NCBI RefSeq assembly: GCF_002845745.1
Contig: NZ_PIUM01000037.1
Coordinates: forward strand, 1 to 64,000
Source: Telmatospirillum siberiense
GTDB taxonomy: Bacteria > Pseudomonadota > Alphaproteobacteria > Rhodospirillales > Magnetospirillaceae
Length of the DNA stretch: 64,000 nt
Reading direction: 5' to 3'
The translations under genes and the position numbers were made by a program. Shown here in pieces: positions 1-8,640 of this stretch (the stretch's first letter is position 1; each line of letters begins with the position of its first letter). The notes beneath the pieces were generated by a model. It had not been told where the DNA came from. It saw nothing but the letters and a program-made list of their open reading frames with translations, and did no database searches.

Positions 1-95
1 GGTTCCGCTCGGTCGCTGTGGCCGACCACCGCCACAAGCGCATCGACATAGGATTCAAAACGCGATCCACTGTCCAGACTCGCAACGAGATCCAT
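1..95 (-). mobile_element. IS701-family transposase, N-terminal end (cut by window edge)
   Basis: The reverse strand starts with ATG at 95, preceded at good spacing by AGGAG. The first residues (MDLVASLDSGSRFESY, then VVGHSDRAEP) match the start of IS701-type transposases as I remember them, where a RFExYV stretch and a GHADR-like stretch open the protein. Only 31 residues are inside the window, so integrity of the element, its other end and its target duplication cannot be judged. The 5' flank of the IS should lie between about 96 and 250; no terminal inverted repeat could be assigned without the other end. Confidence 0.7.
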
Positions 96-210
96 ATCAG
101 CCTTCTCCTGCCGAAGCATGAATCTTCCCCTTATACCTCATTTTGCGATACAAGAATCATACATATACAAAATGTAGATATTTTGTGACTCAGTAAGACT
201 AGTGGCAGAT

Positions 211-249
211 GATTTTTAGTGGAATCGCTCCGCGATACCGCCAAAAATC
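211..249. repeat. Imperfect inverted repeat near IS end
   Basis: Two 18-base arms starting GATTTTT and ending ATCGC match at 15 of 18 positions around a 3-base centre. It lies 116 bp upstream of the transposase start. It could be a hairpin, a part of the insertion-sequence end, or a remnant of an older palindromic element; the sequence does not decide. Confidence 0.4.
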
Positions 250-350
250 TGAATCCGCCTTTATATCAATAAAGTAGAGGGCGATGACATTTGGCGTGGT
301 CATGCCCCTTGATGGGGGCGCCTTCTAAGGCTTCTCCCGTTGCCTCCGGT

Positions 351-610
351 TCTCCGATGGCATGAAAGGAGCCACCGGATATTTTGAACCACCAAGACAC
401 CAAGTCACCAAGGCGTCTTTCGGATCCGTCGGCGGCAGCCAATCCGCGCCACAGGCATTCGCCCGACAGCCGATGACGGGACGGGAAAATGCCAGTGGCA
501 CACTCCGCCACCTTGGTGACTTGGTGTCTTGGTGGTTCATCAAAAGCCGGAGCGCACAGAAACGATCAAGAGGACGAACTCCATCCGGCCAATCGCCAAT
601 TGTCCACAGA
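351..610. repeat. Palindromic intergenic element, copy 1 (8-base CACCAAG units)
   Basis: Perfect 28-base inverted repeat: left arm 386-413, right arm 511-538, 97-base spacer. Each arm is built of three 8-base units ending CACCAAG that differ only in the first base. Flanking bases are shared with copy 2 at about 26812-27075: ATGGC.TGAAAG and GGATATTTTGAACC on the left, TCAAAAGCCGG.GCGCAC and GGCC.ATCGCCAA.TGTCCA on the right, whereas the spacers differ. Family is not named; no protein is encoded. Confidence 0.85.
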
Positions 611-821
611 ACCTAGGGTCTGTAGACCCTACCGGGCCCAAAAATCCTCCTCTTCCCGACATATCCGGGTTGCCGCGCAAGGCGATCGCCCGGATCACGC
701 CCGCCCGGTCAGCCCCTCGCTTCGGGGCTGCCGGATGCCCCCGCTTGCCTCGCCCCTCAATTCCTCTTCACTGCATAGACTTAATGGTTTACTCATATGT
801 CATATTCATATGTACAAACTT

Positions 822-853
822 CATATTTAACATATTATTTTATGTTAAATATG
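822..853. promoter_or_regulatory. Operator-like perfect dyad before hyuA
   Basis: CATATTTAACAT and ATGTTAAATATG form perfect 12-base arms around an 8-base AT centre, ending 25 bp before the hyuA start. The surrounding 70 bp are AT-rich (several CATATG/CATATT), in contrast to the GC-rich genes. This is the position expected of an operator or activator site. No regulator gene is adjacent, so the binding protein is unknown. Confidence 0.5.
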
Positions 854-878
854 ACCACACCGCTTGGAACCAGGATTG

Positions 879-3023
879 ATGAGCACAGCCCAAACCTCTC
901 CCCTCCCCCGGAAAGAATCCCCCGATTCCGCCGAACGCATCCGGGTCGCCGTCGACGTGGGGGGAACCTTCACCGACGTCGTCCTCCTGACCTCCGAGCG
1001 CCGATATACGGCGAAGGTTCTGACCACTCCCGCCGCTCCGGAACGGGGCGTCATCGAGGGCGTGGAGGAGATTCTCGCCCAGGCGAGGCTGGCCTGGCGC
1101 GACATCGACCTGCTGATTCTCGGCACCACCCTGGCCACCAATGCGCTGATCGAGCGCAAAGGCGCCACGACGGCGCTGGTGACGACGCAGGGCTTTCGCG
1201 ATCTGGTGGAAATCGGACAGGAAGACCGCTTCGCCCAGTATGACGTCTTCCTCGACAAACCGGCCCCCCTGGTGCCGCGCCGCTGGCGTTACGGTGTCGC
1301 CGAAAGGCTGGACGCCGGCGGCAAGGTCATCACCCCGCTCGATGACGATCAGGTGCGCCGTCTCGCCATCACCCTTGCCGACGAAGGCATCGAGAGCGTC
1401 GCCATCTGCTTCCTTCACGGCTATGCCAATCCGCTCCATGAGCGTCGCACCCGCGACCTGCTGAAACAGCAGGCCCCCCACCTTTGGATCTCCCTGGCTT
1501 CGGACGTTTGTCCGGAAATCCGCGAATATGAACGGCTGTCGACGACCTGCGCCAACGCCTATGTGCAGCCGCTGGTCGCCGGCTATCTCGATCGGCTGAA
1601 CCGCCGCGCCACCGAACTGGGCCTTCGCAACGAACCGTTCCTGATGACCTCGGGCGGCGCCATCACGACGGTCGAAACGGGAATGGCGGAACCCGTCCGG
1701 CTGGTCGAATCCGGCCCGGCCGGCGGCGCCGTCCTTTCCCGGCAGATCGCCCGGCAGATCGGCGCGAAGCGGGCGCTGTCCTTCGACATGGGGGGCACCA
1801 CCGCCAAAATCTGCTTCATCGACGACTACCAGCCGCAAATCAGCCGCAGTTTCGAGTTCGGACGCGTTCATCGCCATCTGAAGGGATCGGGCCTGCCGAT
1901 CCGCATTCCCGTCATCGAAATGGTCGAAATCGGGGCCGGCGGCGGCTCCATCGCGCGGGTCAACCATCTCGGCGTCGTCCAGGTCGGCCCCGACAGCGCC
2001 GGATCCGCCCCCGGCCCGGCCGCCTATGGACTGGGCGGCGACCGCCCGACCGTGACCGACGCCAATACCGTTCTCGGGATCATCGACCCGGAACGGTTCG
2101 CCGCGGGAAAAGTCGCCCTCGACGCGAAGCTCGCCCGAGGCGCCCTGGCCTCCGGCCTGGCCACGCCCACGGGTCTCGACATCGAGGCCAGCGCGCAGGC
2201 GGTCGTCGAAATAGTGACCGAAACGATGGCCAATGCCGCCCGCGTCCATGCCACGGAGCTGGGAAAATCGGCCGAGGACTACACATTGATCGCCTTCGGC
2301 GGCGCCGCGCCGCTCCATGCCGCCCAACTGGCCCGAAAACTGGGCATCTCGCGGCTTGTCATCCCAAAATCTGCCGGAGTCGGCTCGGCGCTGGGTTTCC
2401 TTTGGGCCCCGGTGGCCTATCAGACCGTGCGCAGCCTGCGTCAGCGCCTGGCGGACATCGACCATGCCGCCGTCGAACGGCTTCTGGCCGAGCTGGCCGC
2501 CGGGGCCGAGGCGGTGGTCCGGCGCGCGGCCCCCGGCGCGGTTCTGACCCAGCAACGCCTCGTCTATATGCGTTATGCCGGCCAGGGTCACGAAATCGCC
2601 GTCGACCTTCCCGTCCGGCCTTTCGACGAGCTGGCGGTGAGCGATCTTCAAACGGCTTTCGAGACGCGATACGGGGAACTGTACGGCCGCAGCCTGCCGC
2701 ACATCGCCGTCGAGGCGGTCAGTTGGTCCATCCTGGTCGAGGCGGACGAACAGCCGAACCCGGAACCCGACAGCCTCGCGGCGCCGGCGACGAGCCCTTC
2801 CCCTGCCGATTCGCGCAGGGTCTTCGTCACCGAGGACTCGGAATGGCGGACATTGCCGGTTTTCGACCGGGCGGCCCTGAAGACGGGCGCCGTGCTGGAG
2901 GGGCCCGCCCTGATCGTCGAAGACGAAACCACGACCTACGTCGCCGCCGGCTTCCACGCACGCGTCAGCGAGCTGGGCGCACTGGTCCTGGACAACGGCC
3001 GGCCGGCCGAGGCGGCTCAATGA
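879..3023 (+). CDS. hyuA: Hydantoinase/5-oxoprolinase subunit A (HyuA family)
   Basis: Predicted subunit A of an ATP-dependent hydantoinase/oxoprolinase-type enzyme, which opens cyclic amides together with subunit B (here 6915-8627). The 714-residue protein has the actin-like phosphate motif DVGGTFTDVV at residues 26-35 and the second one, SFDMGGTTAKICF, near 300; both are hallmarks of the HyuA/acetophenone carboxylase/acetone carboxylase beta family. I chose ATG 879 rather than the in-frame TTG at 864 because the protein start fits the family. The stop overlaps the start of the next permease gene (ATGA). The HyuA and HyuB halves flank a complete peptide-type ABC transporter, so the ring-opened substrate is probably imported by it. 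Carboxylase activity cannot be excluded, but no gamma subunit gene is present. Confidence 0.88.
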   Translation: MSTAQTSPLPRKESPDSAERIRVAVDVGGTFTDVVLLTSERRYTAKVLTTPAAPERGVIEGVEEILAQARLAWRDIDLLILGTTLATNALIERKGATTALVTTQGFRDLVEIGQEDRFAQYDVFLDKPAPLVPRRWRYGVAERLDAGGKVITPLDDDQVRRLAITLADEGIESVAICFLHGYANPLHERRTRDLLKQQAPHLWISLASDVCPEIREYERLSTTCANAYVQPLVAGYLDRLNRRATELGLRNEPFLMTSGGAITTVETGMAEPVRLVESGPAGGAVLSRQIARQIGAKRALSFDMGGTTAKICFIDDYQPQISRSFEFGRVHRHLKGSGLPIRIPVIEMVEIGAGGGSIARVNHLGVVQVGPDSAGSAPGPAAYGLGGDRPTVTDANTVLGIIDPERFAAGKVALDAKLARGALASGLATPTGLDIEASAQAVVEIVTETMANAARVHATELGKSAEDYTLIAFGGAAPLHAAQLARKLGISRLVIPKSAGVGSALGFLWAPVAYQTVRSLRQRLADIDHAAVERLLAELAAGAEAVVRRAAPGAVLTQQRLVYMRYAGQGHEIAVDLPVRPFDELAVSDLQTAFETRYGELYGRSLPHIAVEAVSWSILVEADEQPNPEPDSLAAPATSPSPADSRRVFVTEDSEWRTLPVFDRAALKTGAVLEGPALIVEDETTTYVAAGFHARVSELGALVLDNGRPAEAAQ

Positions 3024-4009
3024 GCGAACGACTGCACAGGGTGGGCCGTTGCCTCAGACGCGTCGTCTTCCAGGCCGTCCCCACCATTCTCGGGATGGTG
3101 ATCCTGAATTTCCTGTTCCTGCAACTGGTGCCCGGAGACGCCGCCGACGTCCTCGCCGGTGAATCCGGCTCGGCCACGGCGGAAACCATGGCCCAGCTTC
3201 GCGGCCGTTTCGGTCTCGACCAGTCGGTGGCCGGCCAGCTCCTGGCCTATCTGGACAATCTCGCTCATTTCAGCCTCGGATATTCACCGCGCTACAACGC
3301 GCCCGTCCTCGATCTGATCCTCGCGCGCCTGCCGGGCACGCTGATCCTGATGTTCGGCGCTTTGGGCACGGCTTTCATCGTCGGGCTGATTATCGGCGCG
3401 ATCATGTCGGCCTGGGCCGGAAAATGGGCCGACAGGGTCCTGTCCGTCGTCGCGCTGCTTTTGTATTCGACACCGGGATTCTGGATCGGCCTCATGGCCA
3501 TCGTTCTGTTCTCGGTGCACTTGGGATGGTTGCCGGCGGGAAGCGACGCGACGATCGGCGCCCATTTGCATGGCCTGGATTTCCTGTTCGATCGCCTGCG
3601 CCACCTGATCCTGCCCACCATCGCCCTGGCGAGCTTCTTCGTGGCGATTTACGCCCGATTGACCCGGGCGGCCATGCTTGAAGTGAACCGTCAGGACTTC
3701 GTCCGCACGGCCATGGCCAAGGGACTGCATCCCTGGCGGGTGCAGATCTCCCATATCCTCCGCAACGCCTTGATTCCCATTACGACCGTGGCAGGCATCC
3801 ACCTCGGCAATCTGTTGGGCGGAGCGGTCGTGGTCGAGACCGTTTTCGGCTGGCCGGGGATGGGCCGGCTGGCGCTGGAAGCGGTCATGGCCCGCGATTT
3901 CCATGTTCTGCTGGGCGTCCTGCTGCTGGCCTCGTTCGTCGTCATCATCGCCAATGCCCTGATCGATCTGCTGCATGCCTGGCTCGACCCCCGGATCGAG
4001 GTGAGATGA
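3020..4009 (+). CDS. Dipeptide/oligopeptide-type ABC transporter permease (DppB-like)
   Basis: Inner-membrane permease of 329 residues, first of two. It has the DppB/OppB layout: an N-terminal membrane segment (ILGMVILNFLFLQLV) followed by PGD and a periplasmic loop, then five more hydrophobic segments. The ATPase-contacting EAA loop lies at about residues 230-260 (MAKGLHPWRVQISHILRN). Start and stop overlap hyuA and the second permease by 4 bases each, so it is translated as part of the hyu operon. Substrate is probably the cyclic amide or derivative handled by HyuAB; this is inference from context. Confidence 0.9.
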   Translation: MSERLHRVGRCLRRVVFQAVPTILGMVILNFLFLQLVPGDAADVLAGESGSATAETMAQLRGRFGLDQSVAGQLLAYLDNLAHFSLGYSPRYNAPVLDLILARLPGTLILMFGALGTAFIVGLIIGAIMSAWAGKWADRVLSVVALLLYSTPGFWIGLMAIVLFSVHLGWLPAGSDATIGAHLHGLDFLFDRLRHLILPTIALASFFVAIYARLTRAAMLEVNRQDFVRTAMAKGLHPWRVQISHILRNALIPITTVAGIHLGNLLGGAVVVETVFGWPGMGRLALEAVMARDFHVLLGVLLLASFVVIIANALIDLLHAWLDPRIEVR

Positions 4010-4926
4010 GCATGTCCGTTTCCCCACCCACCCTGTCGCCCGCCCCGTCCATCGCCATGTCGACGGGCGAACCTGAAGCGAATCACCTTTCCAGGCGCCG
4101 ACTTCCGCGCGCGATCCTGCGCAACCCGACGGCGTTGGCGGGGTTGCTCATCCTGCTGACCTTCGTCGCCCTGGCGGTGTTCGCGGGCGTCCTTTACCCC
4201 CAGGATCCGCTGGATATGGTCGGCGCGCCGCTGTTGTGGCCGGGCCAGGATCCCGAGTTCCTCCTGGGAACCGACTCGATGGGCCGCGACGTCGCGGCCG
4301 GCCTGGCGCACGGCGCCCGCGCATCGCTTCTGGTCGGAGCGATATCGGCGGTCATCGGCCTGTTCATCGGCACCCTGGTGGGGGCGATCGGTGGATATTT
4401 CGGCGGCGTCGTCGACGATCTGCTGGTGCGCCTGACCGAGTTCTTTCAGACCATCCCGACGATGTTGCTGGCCATCGTCATCGTGGCCATCGCCGAACCG
4501 TCGATTGGAATGATCTCGCTGGCGATCGGGGTCGGCTCATGGCCGACCATCGCCCGGCTGACCCGCGCCCAGTTCCGCTCCCTGCGCGAGGCTGATTTCG
4601 TCATGGCCGCGCGCAGCCTGGGTTATGGCGACGCCCGCATCATCTTCCGCGAAATCCTGCCGAATGCCCTGGCGCCGATCATCGTCACGGCCTCGGTGAT
4701 GGTGGCGAGCGCCGTCCTGACCGAATCGGCATTGTCCTTCCTCGGCATGGGAGACCCCAATGTGGTGAGCTGGGGCAACATGATCGCCAACGGGCGCGAA
4801 CTGCTGCGCACCGCCTGGTATCTGACCGCCCTGCCCGGCGGCGCGATCTCGCTGGCGGTCCTTTCCCTGAATCTGGTGGGGGACGGCCTGAACGACGTTC
4901 TGAACCCCCGTCAGCGTGGGGAATGA
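4006..4926 (+). CDS. Dipeptide/oligopeptide-type ABC transporter permease (DppC-like)
   Basis: Second permease, 306 residues, partner of the DppB-like protein. A cytoplasmic N-terminal tail of about 40 residues precedes the first membrane segment (ALAGLLILLTFVALAVF). The periplasmic FLLGTDSMGRD motif typical of DppC/OppC follows, and the EAA loop (MAARSLGYGDARIIFREILP) is near residue 200. It starts inside the previous stop (ATGA) and ends overlapping the next ATPase start. Together with 3020-4009 it should form the channel of a five-part importer. Confidence 0.9.
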   Translation: MSMSVSPPTLSPAPSIAMSTGEPEANHLSRRRLPRAILRNPTALAGLLILLTFVALAVFAGVLYPQDPLDMVGAPLLWPGQDPEFLLGTDSMGRDVAAGLAHGARASLLVGAISAVIGLFIGTLVGAIGGYFGGVVDDLLVRLTEFFQTIPTMLLAIVIVAIAEPSIGMISLAIGVGSWPTIARLTRAQFRSLREADFVMAARSLGYGDARIIFREILPNALAPIIVTASVMVASAVLTESALSFLGMGDPNVVSWGNMIANGRELLRTAWYLTALPGGAISLAVLSLNLVGDGLNDVLNPRQRGE

Positions 4927-5951
4927 ACGGCATGAACGCCATCATGGAGGCCACCAATCTCACCGTCGCCTTTCCCGGCACCGTCGCGGTGCAGGGCGTC
5001 ACTCTGTCGATCCAAGCCGGTGAAACGCTGGCCTTGGTGGGCGAATCCGGCAGCGGAAAATCGGCGACCGCGCTTGCCCTGATGCGGCTGCTGCCGGCCA
5101 GCGCGCGCATCCTGTCGGGGCGGGTGCGGTTCGAGGGAACGGATCTGATGGGCCAACCGGCCGCCGCCCTGCGACGGCTCAGGGGCAAACGCATCTCGAT
5201 GATCTTTCAGGAGCCGATGACCTCGCTCAATCCGGTCATGTCGATCGGCGGGCAGATTGCCGAAGTCCTCCGCCAACACGAGTCCTTGTCGCGCAAACAG
5301 GCCCGCGACCGCGCCGTCGACCTGCTCGCCCTGGTCCGCATCCCCGATCCGGCGCGGCGCTACGACGAATTTCCCCACAACCTCTCCGGCGGCATGCGCC
5401 AGCGCGTCATGATCGCCATGGCGGTGGCGTGCAATCCCCGCCTGCTGATCGCCGACGAACCGACCACCGCGCTCGACGTGACGATTCAGGCCCAGATCCT
5501 GGAATTGCTCGACGGGTTGCGCAGACAGCTGTCCATGGCGGTGCTGCTGATCACCCACGACCTCGGCGTCGTGGCCCAATGGGCCGACCGGGTGGCGGTG
5601 ATGTATGCCGGCCGGATCGTCGAGCAGACGACCGCCGCCAGGCTGTTCCAGGGCGGCGGCCCCGCCCATCCCTATACGCGGGGGCTGCTGGTTTCGACGA
5701 TCGCGCTGGATGCCGGAAAGCATTACCGCCACGCCCGCCTCCATGAAATCCCCGGCACCATCGCCGATGCCGCCGGGGCACCGGGATGCGCGTTCGCTCC
5801 GCGCTGCCCCGGGGCGCATTCCGACTGCCTCCATCGTCCGCCGCCGCTCGAAGAAGTCGGGCCGGGCCACCTCGCCGCCTGCTTCGCCCCGCTTTCAAAT
5901 GGACGGCTTTCCTCCAGCCACGGTGACGACGATGCCCTTGCTCTCGGTTGA
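4923..5951 (+). CDS. Dipeptide/oligopeptide-type ABC transporter ATPase (DppD-like)
   Basis: 342-residue ATPase with Walker [10 protein letters not shown] near residue 40, signature LSGGMRQRV, Walker [13 protein letters not shown] and the switch histidine in LLITHDLG. The C-terminal oligopeptide-transporter extension with CAFAPRCP is present, which in this family carries iron-sulfur or structural cysteines. It overlaps the permease before it by 4 bases and the next ATPase by 20 bases. It pairs with the DppF-like protein as the motor of the importer. Confidence 0.92.
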   Translation: MNGMNAIMEATNLTVAFPGTVAVQGVTLSIQAGETLALVGESGSGKSATALALMRLLPASARILSGRVRFEGTDLMGQPAAALRRLRGKRISMIFQEPMTSLNPVMSIGGQIAEVLRQHESLSRKQARDRAVDLLALVRIPDPARRYDEFPHNLSGGMRQRVMIAMAVACNPRLLIADEPTTALDVTIQAQILELLDGLRRQLSMAVLLITHDLGVVAQWADRVAVMYAGRIVEQTTAARLFQGGGPAHPYTRGLLVSTIALDAGKHYRHARLHEIPGTIADAAGAPGCAFAPRCPGAHSDCLHRPPPLEEVGPGHLAACFAPLSNGRLSSSHGDDDALALG

Positions 5952-6918
5952 ATCGCTGCATTCCGGTTATGCCTCCGGCCATGGGATCCTTCGCGCCGTC
6001 GACGGGGTCTCCTTTCACATCGACAAAGGCGAGACCCTTGGGCTGGTGGGCGAATCGGGGTGCGGAAAATCGACGCTGGGCAAAGCCCTGCTGAGGCTGG
6101 TCCCCTCTTCGCAAGGCACGATCCGGCTCGACGGCACGGACATCACGCGGCTGAGCCGGCGGGCCCTGCGGCCTCACCGCCGCCGCATGCAGATGGTTTT
6201 CCAGGATCCTTTCGGATCTCTCAATCCCCGACAGACCGTGCATAGCCTGCTCGATACGGCATTGAAGGTGCACGGATTGGGCGATCGTGACGAACGCCGC
6301 CGCCTGGCCGCAGAAATCGTGCAGCGGGTCGGATTGCCCGCGTCGTCCCTGACGCGGTTTCCCCATGAATTCTCGGGCGGCCAGCGCCAGCGGATCGGAA
6401 TTGCCCGCGCCCTGGTCCTGCAACCCGAACTGATCGTCTGCGACGAACCGGTCTCGGCGCTCGATGTCTCGATTCAGGCGCAAATCCTCAATCTGCTCGT
6501 CGATCTCAAGTGCGATCTGGGCCTGTCCTATCTGTTCATCTCGCACGATCTGTCGGTGGTCCGCTATTTCGCCGACCGCGTCCTGGTGATGTATCTGGGG
6601 CGCATCGTCGAAAGCGCCGACCATGCCTCGCTGTGGCGCGCCCCCCGGCATCCCTACACGCGGGCCCTGATCGAGGCCGTCCCCTCCACCGCCCCGGAAA
6701 GACGCCGCATCGCCGGTGCCATCGCCGGCGATCTCCCGAGCGCCGTCCAGGTGCCGGCGGGATGCCGCTTCCGTTCGCGCTGCCCGCTGGCCGACGAGCG
6801 GTGCGCCCATCAGGAACCGGCTTTGCGGCAAGTCGCCGCGGGCCATGCCGTGGCCTGCCATTTCGCCGAGCCCGCGCCCTTTCAAAATATCGAGCCCCAG
6901 CCCAGGAAGACCCTATGA
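5932..6918 (+). CDS. Dipeptide/oligopeptide-type ABC transporter ATPase (DppF-like)
   Basis: 328-residue second ATPase: Walker A GESGCGKST, signature FSGGQRQRI, Walker B LIVCDEPVSALD and switch FISHDLS. The C-terminal extension (CRFRSRCPLADERC) is typical of DppF/OppF. The start is taken at ATG 5932; GTG 5923 in the same frame is possible. Either choice overlaps the 3' end of the DppD-like gene, consistent with coupled translation. The stop overlaps the hyuB start (ATGA). Confidence 0.9.
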   Translation: MPLLSVESLHSGYASGHGILRAVDGVSFHIDKGETLGLVGESGCGKSTLGKALLRLVPSSQGTIRLDGTDITRLSRRALRPHRRRMQMVFQDPFGSLNPRQTVHSLLDTALKVHGLGDRDERRRLAAEIVQRVGLPASSLTRFPHEFSGGQRQRIGIARALVLQPELIVCDEPVSALDVSIQAQILNLLVDLKCDLGLSYLFISHDLSVVRYFADRVLVMYLGRIVESADHASLWRAPRHPYTRALIEAVPSTAPERRRIAGAIAGDLPSAVQVPAGCRFRSRCPLADERCAHQEPALRQVAAGHAVACHFAEPAPFQNIEPQPRKTL

Positions 6919-8627
6919 CCGAAACGACGAAACTCGACGACAGCCTGATTCGCAACCAGGTGATGTGGAACCGCCTTTTATCCGTCGTCGAGGAACAGGC
7001 CCAGGTTCTGATGCGGACCGCCTTCGGCACCCCGACCCGGGAAGCCGGAGATTTATCGGCGGGCGTTTTCCTGCCGGATGGACGGATGATCGCCCAGGCG
7101 GTCACCGGCACACCCGGCCATGTCAATTCCATGGCCGAGGCGGTCAAACATTTTCTGCGGGCCTTTCCCGCCGAAACCATGCGGGAGGGCGACGTCTTCC
7201 TGACCAACGACCCCTGGAAGGCGACCGGCCATCTGTTCGACATGACCATGGTGACGCCGGTTCACCGGCAGGGCAGGCTGACCGCCTTGTTCGCCTCGAC
7301 CCTGCATGTCGTCGACATCGGCGGCCAGGGCGCCGGTCCGGACAGCCTGGAAATCTATCACGAGGGTCTGTTCATCCCCATCCTGCGTTTCGTCGAGCAA
7401 GGAGTGGTGAACGCGACGCTGCTGGCCATGGTGCGGGCCAATGTGCGCGACCCCGAGCAGGTGGAAGGCGATCTGTTCGCCCTGGTCGCCTGCAACGAGG
7501 TCGGCGGGCGCCGGCTGCGCTCGATGCTCGGCGAATTCGGCCTGGACGATCTGACGCCCCTGGGCGCCTACATCATCGAGCGGTCGCGCCTGGCGATGCG
7601 GCAAGCCCTCAAGGAGTGGCCGCGGGGAACCTATGCCAACGCCATGACGGTCGACGGCTACGACAGCCCGATCGAACTGCGCGCCGCCGTCACCATCGGA
7701 GAAGACTCCATCCTCGTCGACTTCGCCGGTACCTCCCCGTCGGTGGCGCGCGGCATCAACGTGCCGAAGTCCTACACCGACGCCTATGCGTCCTTCGGCA
7801 TCCGATGCCTGATCGGCGCCGACGTTCCCAACAACGCCGGCTCGCTGGATCCCATCCGCGTCGAGGCGCCGGCCGGTTCCATCGTGAACGCCCAATATCC
7901 GGCGGCGGTCTCCACCCGCCATGTCATCGGCCAGATGCTGCCCGACGTCATGTTCGGCTGCCTGCGCCAGGCCCGGCCGGACCGGGTGCCGGCCGAAGGG
8001 GCCTCGTCGCTGTGGAACATCCACCTGATCGGCGGCGAACCGATCGCCGGCGGACCGAATGGCGCGCTGATCCGGGGGCGACGGTTCAACATCACCAGTT
8101 TCTCGACGGGCGGTACCGGCGCCCGTCCCGGCAAGGATGGCCTTTCCACGACGTCCTTTCCAAGCGGCGTTCGCAACGTTTCGGTCGAAATCCTCGAAAG
8201 CGTCAGTCCCATCGTCTTCCGACGCAAGGAATACCGGCCGGATTCGGGCGGCGCCGGACAGGTCCGGGGAGGACTGGGACAGGTCATCGAGATCGGACAT
8301 GCGGATGAGGCGATGCCGATGATCGTCGCCGCGACATTCGACCGCATCGACAATCCGGCACGCGGCGCGCTGGGAGGCGCGGACGGCGCGCCCGGCGGCA
8401 TCCGCCTGGCCTCGGGCCCTCTCCTGAAGGGCAAGGGCAATCAGGTCATCCCGGCGGGCGACCGGGTGATCATCGAAACGCCGGGGGGCGGCGGACTTGG
8501 CGATCCCCGCCGGCGCGATCCCCAAAGCCTGGCGCGAGACCTGGTCAATGGACTGGTCACCCAATCCGCGGCCCGAACCTCCTATGGCGACACCGCCCCC
8601 CTCCCGGAAACGGCCCCCATTCTCTGA
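6915..8627 (+). CDS. hyuB: Hydantoinase/5-oxoprolinase subunit B (HyuB family)
   Basis: 570-residue partner of HyuA. Family features include the N-terminal stretch with NRLLSVVEEQAQVLMRTAF, the GDVFLTNDPW motif near residue 95, and the glycine-rich C-terminal TPGGGGLGDP found near the end of HyuB/acetone carboxylase alpha proteins. Separation of hyuA and hyuB by four transporter genes is unusual; the overlaps show that all six belong to one transcription unit. The likely reaction is ATP-dependent hydrolysis of a hydantoin, oxoproline or similar ring; the exact substrate is not visible. Confidence 0.88.
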   Translation: MTETTKLDDSLIRNQVMWNRLLSVVEEQAQVLMRTAFGTPTREAGDLSAGVFLPDGRMIAQAVTGTPGHVNSMAEAVKHFLRAFPAETMREGDVFLTNDPWKATGHLFDMTMVTPVHRQGRLTALFASTLHVVDIGGQGAGPDSLEIYHEGLFIPILRFVEQGVVNATLLAMVRANVRDPEQVEGDLFALVACNEVGGRRLRSMLGEFGLDDLTPLGAYIIERSRLAMRQALKEWPRGTYANAMTVDGYDSPIELRAAVTIGEDSILVDFAGTSPSVARGINVPKSYTDAYASFGIRCLIGADVPNNAGSLDPIRVEAPAGSIVNAQYPAAVSTRHVIGQMLPDVMFGCLRQARPDRVPAEGASSLWNIHLIGGEPIAGGPNGALIRGRRFNITSFSTGGTGARPGKDGLSTTSFPSGVRNVSVEILESVSPIVFRRKEYRPDSGGAGQVRGGLGQVIEIGHADEAMPMIVAATFDRIDNPARGALGGADGAPGGIRLASGPLLKGKGNQVIPAGDRVIIETPGGGGLGDPRRRDPQSLARDLVNGLVTQSAARTSYGDTAPLPETAPIL

Positions 8628-8640
8628 AGGAAGAGCCATC

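Larger units (their letters stand above)
96..821. other. Gene-less stretch between IS end and hyu operon
   Basis: No reading frame here looks like a protein; the short frames between 266 and 879 are produced by the palindromic repeat at 386-538. The stretch holds an AT-rich part next to the transposase (120-190, with short ACAAAAT/ATTTTGT arms), an imperfect dyad at 211-249, a repeat element (about 351-610), and AT-rich promoter-like DNA from 775 onward leading to the operator-like dyad at 822-853. Confidence 0.6.

Noticed and set aside
266-616. Several 70-116 codon frames in both directions
   Set aside because: Created by the palindromic element; equivalent text appears opposite copy 2, so it is repeat-derived.
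840-3020. 726-codon reverse frame opposite hyuA
   Set aside because: Shadow of a high-GC gene; no family motifs, whereas the forward frame is a clear HyuA.
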